Of a DNA stretch of 64,000 nucleotides, positions 60,025 to 64,000 are shown piece by piece. The stretch is taken from NCBI GenBank assembly GCA_020350825.1, contig CP070724.1, positions 1,523,922 through 1,587,921 on the forward strand, given 5' to 3'. The notes beneath the pieces are model-generated. The model had not been told where the DNA came from. It was given only the letters and a program-made list of their open reading frames with translations, and searched no databases. A program made the translations under genes and the position numbers. This DNA comes from Thermoplasmatales archaeon. GTDB taxonomy: Archaea > Thermoplasmatota > E2 > DHVEG-1. Every line of letters starts with the position of its first letter. Within the stretch, counting starts at the first letter, position 1.

Positions 60025-60732
60025 ATGCAATATGAAGAAATTCTAAATAAACTGAAATCTTTGTCCAATCCAGAGGCAGTTAAAGGAATGGCGCGATATG
60101 GCATTAATCCCAAGAATAATCTTGGTATTTCAATATATAAGTTGAGGTCTATTGCTAAAGAGATTGGTAAAGACCACGAACTTGCCTTAAAGTTGTGGGC
60201 TTCTGGTATTCATGATGCTCGATTACTAGCCTGCTTTATTGATGATCCTACAAAGGTAACAGGGGAGCAAATGGATTCCTGGGCAAAGGATTTTGACTCA
60301 TGGGATGTTTGTGATCAGGCGTGTACTAGTCTTTTTGACTTAACCCCTCTTGCATGGAGAAAGGTTGTTGAGTGGGCGGAACATGACGAGGATTTTGTTA
60401 AGCGAGGTGCTTTTTCACTAATTGCTGGTTTAACAGTTCATGATAAAAAAGTTGGTGACAAAAAGTTTGAACAATTTTTCCCATTAATTAAGAAACACTC
60501 AATTGATGAACGTAATTATGTAAAGAAAGCTGTCAACTGGGCTTTAAGAAACATTGGTAAGCGCAATCTAGCCCTTAATAAACAGATAATAAAACTCTCC
60601 AAAGAGATTCTAAAGATTGATTCAAAATCTGCAAAGTGGATTGCTTCTGATGCAATTAGAGAGCTAACAAGCGAAAAAATACAGAAAAAACTTCATAATA
60701 AAAATAAGAAATTTAAAAGAATATTAATTTAG
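60025..60732 (+). CDS. DNA alkylation repair protein (AlkD-like)
   Basis: A 235-aa all-helical HEAT-like repeat protein. Typical phrases: YKLRSIAKEIGKDHELALKLWASGIHDARLLACFIDDP, AKDFDSWDVCDQACTSLFD, WAEHDEDFVKRGAFSLIAGL and RNYVKKAVNWALRNIGKRN. Family members remove bulky or 3-methyladenine-type lesions or act as glycosylase-like scaffolds. It starts 21 bases after the permease stop. Confidence 0.85.
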   Translation: MQYEEILNKLKSLSNPEAVKGMARYGINPKNNLGISIYKLRSIAKEIGKDHELALKLWASGIHDARLLACFIDDPTKVTGEQMDSWAKDFDSWDVCDQACTSLFDLTPLAWRKVVEWAEHDEDFVKRGAFSLIAGLTVHDKKVGDKKFEQFFPLIKKHSIDERNYVKKAVNWALRNIGKRNLALNKQIIKLSKEILKIDSKSAKWIASDAIRELTSEKIQKKLHNKNKKFKRILI

Positions 60733-60754
60733 GGTGTCCCCTTTTGGGAGGGTA

Positions 60755-60943
60755 TTATTCGCTTATTGCTTCAGTAGGACATTCATCGACGCATGTACCA
60801 CAGTCAATGCAGTTTTCTTCATCGATTTCTGCCGTTTCATCAACTTTAATTGCTTCAACTGGGCAAGCTTCTTCACATGCCCCACAAGCTGTACATTTTT
60901 CTTTATCTACATTTACTGCCATGTTTATCAACCTCTTTGGCAC
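60755..60943 (-). CDS. 2[4Fe-4S] ferredoxin
   Basis: A 62-aa electron carrier with two complete cluster motifs, CTACGACEEACPVEA and CIDCGTCVDECPTEA. The first about ten residues (MPKRLINMAV) may begin at the internal ATG. Acidic overall, typical of clostridial-type ferredoxins. It could serve CooS and the hydrogenase whose genes lie at each side of the window. Confidence 0.94.
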   Translation of the reverse strand: MPKRLINMAVNVDKEKCTACGACEEACPVEAIKVDETAEIDEENCIDCGTCVDECPTEAISE

Positions 60944-60990
60944 CGGATTATAGTTTTCATATTTATCTTTTACCCTTAAAAATTTAAATG

Positions 60991-61239
60991 TTATTTTGGC
61001 TTGAATTTTTCCATATTTTTGTTGGCCATCTTATTGGCTATTGTAAAATATAAATAAACTATTAATAATTCAATTCCAAAAATAAGTAAAAAATATCCAA
61101 ATGTTGAACCTATCTTTATTAAATCATCCATATTAGTTAAATCTAATCCATAAGTAATTGTAATTGAGACAAAAAATGGTATAAACATACCAATCAACAC
61201 AAGCGTTAGTATTTGTATTAAATCCTTATTTTTTCCCAT
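60991..61239 (-). CDS. Small two-span membrane protein
   Basis: About 82 aa from MGKNKDLIQIL, with two hydrophobic helices (LTLVLIGMFIPFFVSITITYGL and GSTFGYFLLIFGIELLIVYLYFTIANKM) and a basic tail. No family recognised. An ATG six codons earlier is possible. Confidence 0.55.
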   Translation of the reverse strand: MGKNKDLIQILTLVLIGMFIPFFVSITITYGLDLTNMDDLIKIGSTFGYFLLIFGIELLIVYLYFTIANKMANKNMEKFKPK

Positions 61240-61302
61240 AATTAACCATTGATACATGATTCACTATTAAAAATTTGTTTTTATCAATGAAATTATAAAA
61301 TT

Positions 61303-63495
61303 CTAGGAGGATAACTTATGACCAGCTATTACATTTTGACCTATTGCTATGCCACCATCTCCATTGGGAACACGGTTATGCACGGCTAGTTTCAATCCTG
61401 CCTCATTAACTCTTTTTTCTACCATTTCTGTAATAGGAATGTTGTATGAAACACCACCTGTCATGCCTATATGTTTAATGTTATTTCTTTCGGCATGTTC
61501 AATTGCGATATCTGTAAGTTTGTTAACAATTGTTTTTACAAAAGAATAAGAGAGGTTTGCCTTCTGTGTTTCTGTAACGTCATTCTTTATTTTTTCTTCA
61601 AGTTGTCTAAAAAGATCAATTGTACCAACAGTATCATCATTTGCTTCTATATCAAAAGAGTTATTATCTCTTCCATCAGCTAAATATTTTTCTAGTTTCA
61701 TTGCAGGTTCACCATCATACGTTCTTTTTGTACAAATATCAAAATAACAAGATAATGCATCTAGTACCCTCCCTATGCTACTTGATAATGGTGCCTTATC
61801 CATCAGCTTACTCAGAATAATAGCTTCATCCCCTTTGAAATACTTCTCCTTTTCAAATTTTTTAAATATAGCAAAGACCAATCTCCGTGGATCTTTAGTC
61901 GCCTTGTCACCACCTAATAAAGGTATATTTTCCAGATGTCCAACCCGCTTAAAGCCTTCAAAATCAGCAACGAGAACTTCTCCACCCCAAAATGTGCCAT
62001 CACTGCCATATCCTAGTCCATCAAGTGTTAACACAACACTCTCGTTTATGTTATTATCAACCAAAAGTGAAGTAGCATGTGCCCAATGATGTTGCACTTC
62101 AAAACATGGTACTGAAAACTCTTTAGAAAACTGTTTGGCCAGTCTCCTTGTGTCATATCCAGGATGCAAATCCATAGAAACAGCATCAATTTTCTCCTCT
62201 TTCATAGTAAGTTTCATCAAATGTCGTAGACTCTGATCTAGAAACTCTAAATTAGGATAATATTTTGAATTACCTATATACTGGGTAATATACACTTTTT
62301 TATCACACGAAACAGCCCCACAAATATTCTCTCCAGCGCCAACACTTAAAACTCGTTTATCATGCGATACCTCTAGTGGGTCCGGTACAAAACCCCGTGA
62401 TTTCCTCAAAAAGAAGGTGTTGCCTTTCCAAATTCTGACTACTGAGTCATCGATCCTGTTTGGTATATCGCGATTGTGCATTAGATACATGTCAGCTCCA
62501 AGTGAGAACACCTCATCGTTATGGATCATCATAGGTTCACCAGGAATATTTGCAGAGGTCATAATAAGAGCATTAGTCTCAAGGAATGAAAAAAGAAGAT
62601 GATGCAAGCCCGTATAAGGAAGATACAAGCCGATTGTGTTCAAACCCGGAGATATCTGCTCTGCTTTTTTCTTCTTTATTAAAACAATTGGCTTACTCTT
62701 CGATAGCATAATTTTTCGCTCATTCTCTGTAATACCTCCATATATCTCTGCGGTTTCAATATCTTTTATCATGACCGCGAATGATTTTTGAGGTCGGCCG
62801 TACCACTCTCTAAAACGCTGTATTTCATCAAGAAGACAGCAGATATGCATCCCGCCCCAAGATTTAATAACGCCAATCTTACCATCTTCAATGTATTCTG
62901 CAAAGCGTTTAATTGCATCTTTTTCACCTATATCATGTTGGTTTTTATCGTACAATTTATACTTTGGGCCACAACTTGGGCAAGATATTGTCTGCGCATG
63001 GTACCGGCGGTTCAATGGGTCTCTGTACTCTTTTTTACATGCTTCACATAAATTAAATTTATCCATAGATGTGCGTTCTCTATCGTAGGGAACATCTTTG
63101 ATTAGACTAAAACGGGCACCACAGATAGTACAATTTGTAAAAGGAAAATGATATCGCCTATCATTTGAATCAAATATCTCATTTAGACACTTATCACAGA
63201 TGCCAATATCAACGGGGATAAGTGAATGTCTCTCACCCTTTTTACTATGAAGAATGGAGAAATCTTCAAACTGTCTATCATCAGATTCAACAATAACATC
63301 AGTAATTTTAGCTATAGATGGCAGCTGTTTTTTTAACAGTTCTATAAACCTATCAACGTCTTTATCGACTACTACCTCTACTTCAGAACCCTTATTCAAA
63401 ACGTAGCCTTTGAGATCTAGCTTTTTTGCTACACGATAAATCGTTGGTCTAAAACCCACCCCTTGTACGATGCCTTTAAAGATAAGTTTCATCAA
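61303..63495 (-). CDS. hypF: Hydrogenase maturation carbamoyltransferase
   Basis: Makes the thiocarbamoyl group that becomes cyanide in the NiFe active site. 730 aa with all four parts: N-terminal acylphosphatase (FKGIVQGVGFRPTIYR), two zinc motifs (CDKCLNEIFD...CTICGARF, CEACKKEYRD...CPSCGPKY), the YrdC/Sua5-like domain (GVIKSWGGMHICCLL..., MTSANIPGEP) and the Kae1-like C-terminal domain (VQHHWAHATSLLVD, TLDGLGYGSDGTFWGGEVL, MTGGVSYN). Located ten bases downstream of a hydrogenase-type ferredoxin gene, hence probably the last gene of a hydrogenase operon. Confidence 0.95.
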   Translation of the reverse strand: MMKLIFKGIVQGVGFRPTIYRVAKKLDLKGYVLNKGSEVEVVVDKDVDRFIELLKKQLPSIAKITDVIVESDDRQFEDFSILHSKKGERHSLIPVDIGICDKCLNEIFDSNDRRYHFPFTNCTICGARFSLIKDVPYDRERTSMDKFNLCEACKKEYRDPLNRRYHAQTISCPSCGPKYKLYDKNQHDIGEKDAIKRFAEYIEDGKIGVIKSWGGMHICCLLDEIQRFREWYGRPQKSFAVMIKDIETAEIYGGITENERKIMLSKSKPIVLIKKKKAEQISPGLNTIGLYLPYTGLHHLLFSFLETNALIMTSANIPGEPMMIHNDEVFSLGADMYLMHNRDIPNRIDDSVVRIWKGNTFFLRKSRGFVPDPLEVSHDKRVLSVGAGENICGAVSCDKKVYITQYIGNSKYYPNLEFLDQSLRHLMKLTMKEEKIDAVSMDLHPGYDTRRLAKQFSKEFSVPCFEVQHHWAHATSLLVDNNINESVVLTLDGLGYGSDGTFWGGEVLVADFEGFKRVGHLENIPLLGGDKATKDPRRLVFAIFKKFEKEKYFKGDEAIILSKLMDKAPLSSSIGRVLDALSCYFDICTKRTYDGEPAMKLEKYLADGRDNNSFDIEANDDTVGTIDLFRQLEEKIKNDVTETQKANLSYSFVKTIVNKLTDIAIEHAERNNIKHIGMTGGVSYNIPITEMVEKRVNEAGLKLAVHNRVPNGDGGIAIGQNVIAGHKLSS

Positions 63496-63505
63496 ATCTT
63501 ACCAT

Positions 63506-63907
63506 TTATTCAACAATGAGATCCTTCGAATACTTGTCGGCATCAGCCAGTAAAAACTCATTGCTCATACTCAGACAATTTACAGGGCAGACATCATTAC
63601 ATTGTGAACAAAACGTACATCGTGCGAGATAAATCTTTATCTTCTTTTCCTCAGGTTTAGATTCTATCGCTCCAGATGGGCAAACCTTTATACAAAGGTT
63701 ACATCCGATGCATTTGTCTTTATCAAATTGAATTTTTCCTCGGAACCCCTCAGGTGTTTCTATAGGGGGAATAAGCTTTGCTTTACCTGCTCCAACAGCC
63801 TCTAAAAACTTAGTTGTCGAAGGTGGTGTGTATTTTGCTGGGAACTTATTGGTAAACGGTTTTTTAAACATCTGTGCAAAGACCTGAGGAAGCATTGAAA
63901 ATTTCAT
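63506..63907 (-). CDS. Ferredoxin-like subunit of an energy-converting hydrogenase/complex I
   Basis: A 133-aa protein with two 4Fe-4S motifs, CIGCNLCIKVCP and CTFCSQCNDVCP, after a 60-residue N-terminal arm (MKFSMLPQVFAQMFKKPFTNKFPAKYTPP) as in NuoI/EchF/MbhN. Its ATG overlaps the stop of the upstream partial gene by four bases. It would relay electrons from ferredoxin to the NiFe small subunit. Next to HypF, which fits a hydrogenase rather than a NADH dehydrogenase. Confidence 0.87.
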   Translation of the reverse strand: MKFSMLPQVFAQMFKKPFTNKFPAKYTPPSTTKFLEAVGAGKAKLIPPIETPEGFRGKIQFDKDKCIGCNLCIKVCPSGAIESKPEEKKIKIYLARCTFCSQCNDVCPVNCLSMSNEFLLADADKYSKDLIVE

Positions 63908-64000
63908 TTCATAAGCCTCCTTGTTTTCTCAATGCTCAAACGATGGAGCTCTTCTTTCTGCATTTCGTATTTTTTACTACCATCAGCAATAGCAACTCTA
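63904..64000 (-). CDS. C-terminal end of a probable hydrogenase large subunit (partial)
   Basis: The last 31 codons before a TGA at 63904-63906 read RVAIADGSKKYEMQ, then KEELHRLSIEKTRRLMK. In group-4 NiFe hydrogenases the large subunit ends soon after CxxC-x-R/E-R-V, so RVAIAD just after the edge is consistent, and the order large subunit, ferredoxin subunit, HypF is plausible. Only the tail is visible. Another subunit of the complex cannot be excluded. Confidence 0.5.
   Translation of the reverse strand, partial: RVAIADGSKKYEMQKEELHRLSIEKTRRLMK

Noticed and set aside
1-64000. Prophage, integrase, restriction-modification or toxin-antitoxin module
   Set aside because: No such genes were recognised. 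The only mobile-element hint is the orphan HTH protein at 234-833, which is not enough.

Overview
The window comes from an AT-rich archaeal genome. Evidence for archaea: TFB, a TBP-like protein, an archaeal GINS-type protein, EF-1 beta preceded by the archaeal zinc-ribbon protein, archaeal-type GluRS and phosphoglycerate mutase, and the archaeal isoprenoid set (isopentenyl phosphate kinase, type 2 IPP isomerase, polyprenyl diphosphate synthase). Many genes have a TATA box 22-30 bases before the ATG and no ribosome binding site, as in leaderless archaeal transcripts. The mix of anaerobic CO dehydrogenase, hydrogenase maturation and glycogen genes fits an anaerobic euryarchaeon. A Thermoplasmatota-like lineage is my guess, not something the sequence proves. 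Layout: 1-12.1 kb holds a helix-turn-helix protein, an apparently exported pyroglutamyl peptidase, transporters and a universal stress protein, then large secreted proteins, two of which end in the same unusual tail. 12.1-13.0 kb is a gene-poor stretch with a tiny membrane protein and two candidate small RNAs. 13.0-21.1 kb is housekeeping (RNase III, radical SAM, PurF, aminopeptidase, EamA transporter fused to a RAM domain). 21.2-29.6 kb holds alpha-glucan metabolism (phosphorylase; an operon of glycosyltransferase, GH57 and debranching enzyme) with CooS between them. 30.0-33.2 kb is information processing (PyrF, a one-repeat TBP, a short GINS, TFB, small ORFs). 33.3-39.6 kb is a surface-glycan or glycolipid cluster. 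39.6-40.7 kb is a compact regulatory island. 42.3-48.4 kb carries translation and isoprenoid genes. 48.7-58.1 kb is mixed (exonuclease III, ApgM, ABC exporter, beta-helix metalloprotease, RAM, PAC2, HAD, YjbQ). 58.1-60.0 kb is a second regulatory island next to a UPF0718 permease. 60.0-64.0 kb has a DNA-repair protein, ferredoxin, HypF and the end of a probable energy-converting hydrogenase operon. The most interesting signal joins the two regulatory islands. A perfect 14-bp palindrome (TTAACAATTGTTAA) lies at the predicted start site of four promoters, and near-perfect copies lie in front of two paralogous COG2522-type regulators with four conserved cysteines. Three of the perfect-palindrome promoters drive no obvious protein. 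They drive stretches that fold into long stems closing a C-rich loop. Two of these, plus an unregulated relative at 12.7 kb, share the motif ATCCTTTCCTCCT, and further hairpins at 12.9 and 48.5 kb present related CCTCC loops, one of them (ATCACCTCC) a copy of the 16S rRNA anti-Shine-Dalgarno tail. The fourth perfect palindrome drives a 73-aa basic protein with a 41-aa paralog at 55.5 kb. I infer a regulon of small RNAs able to pair with ribosome binding sites, controlled by a cysteine-containing repressor.
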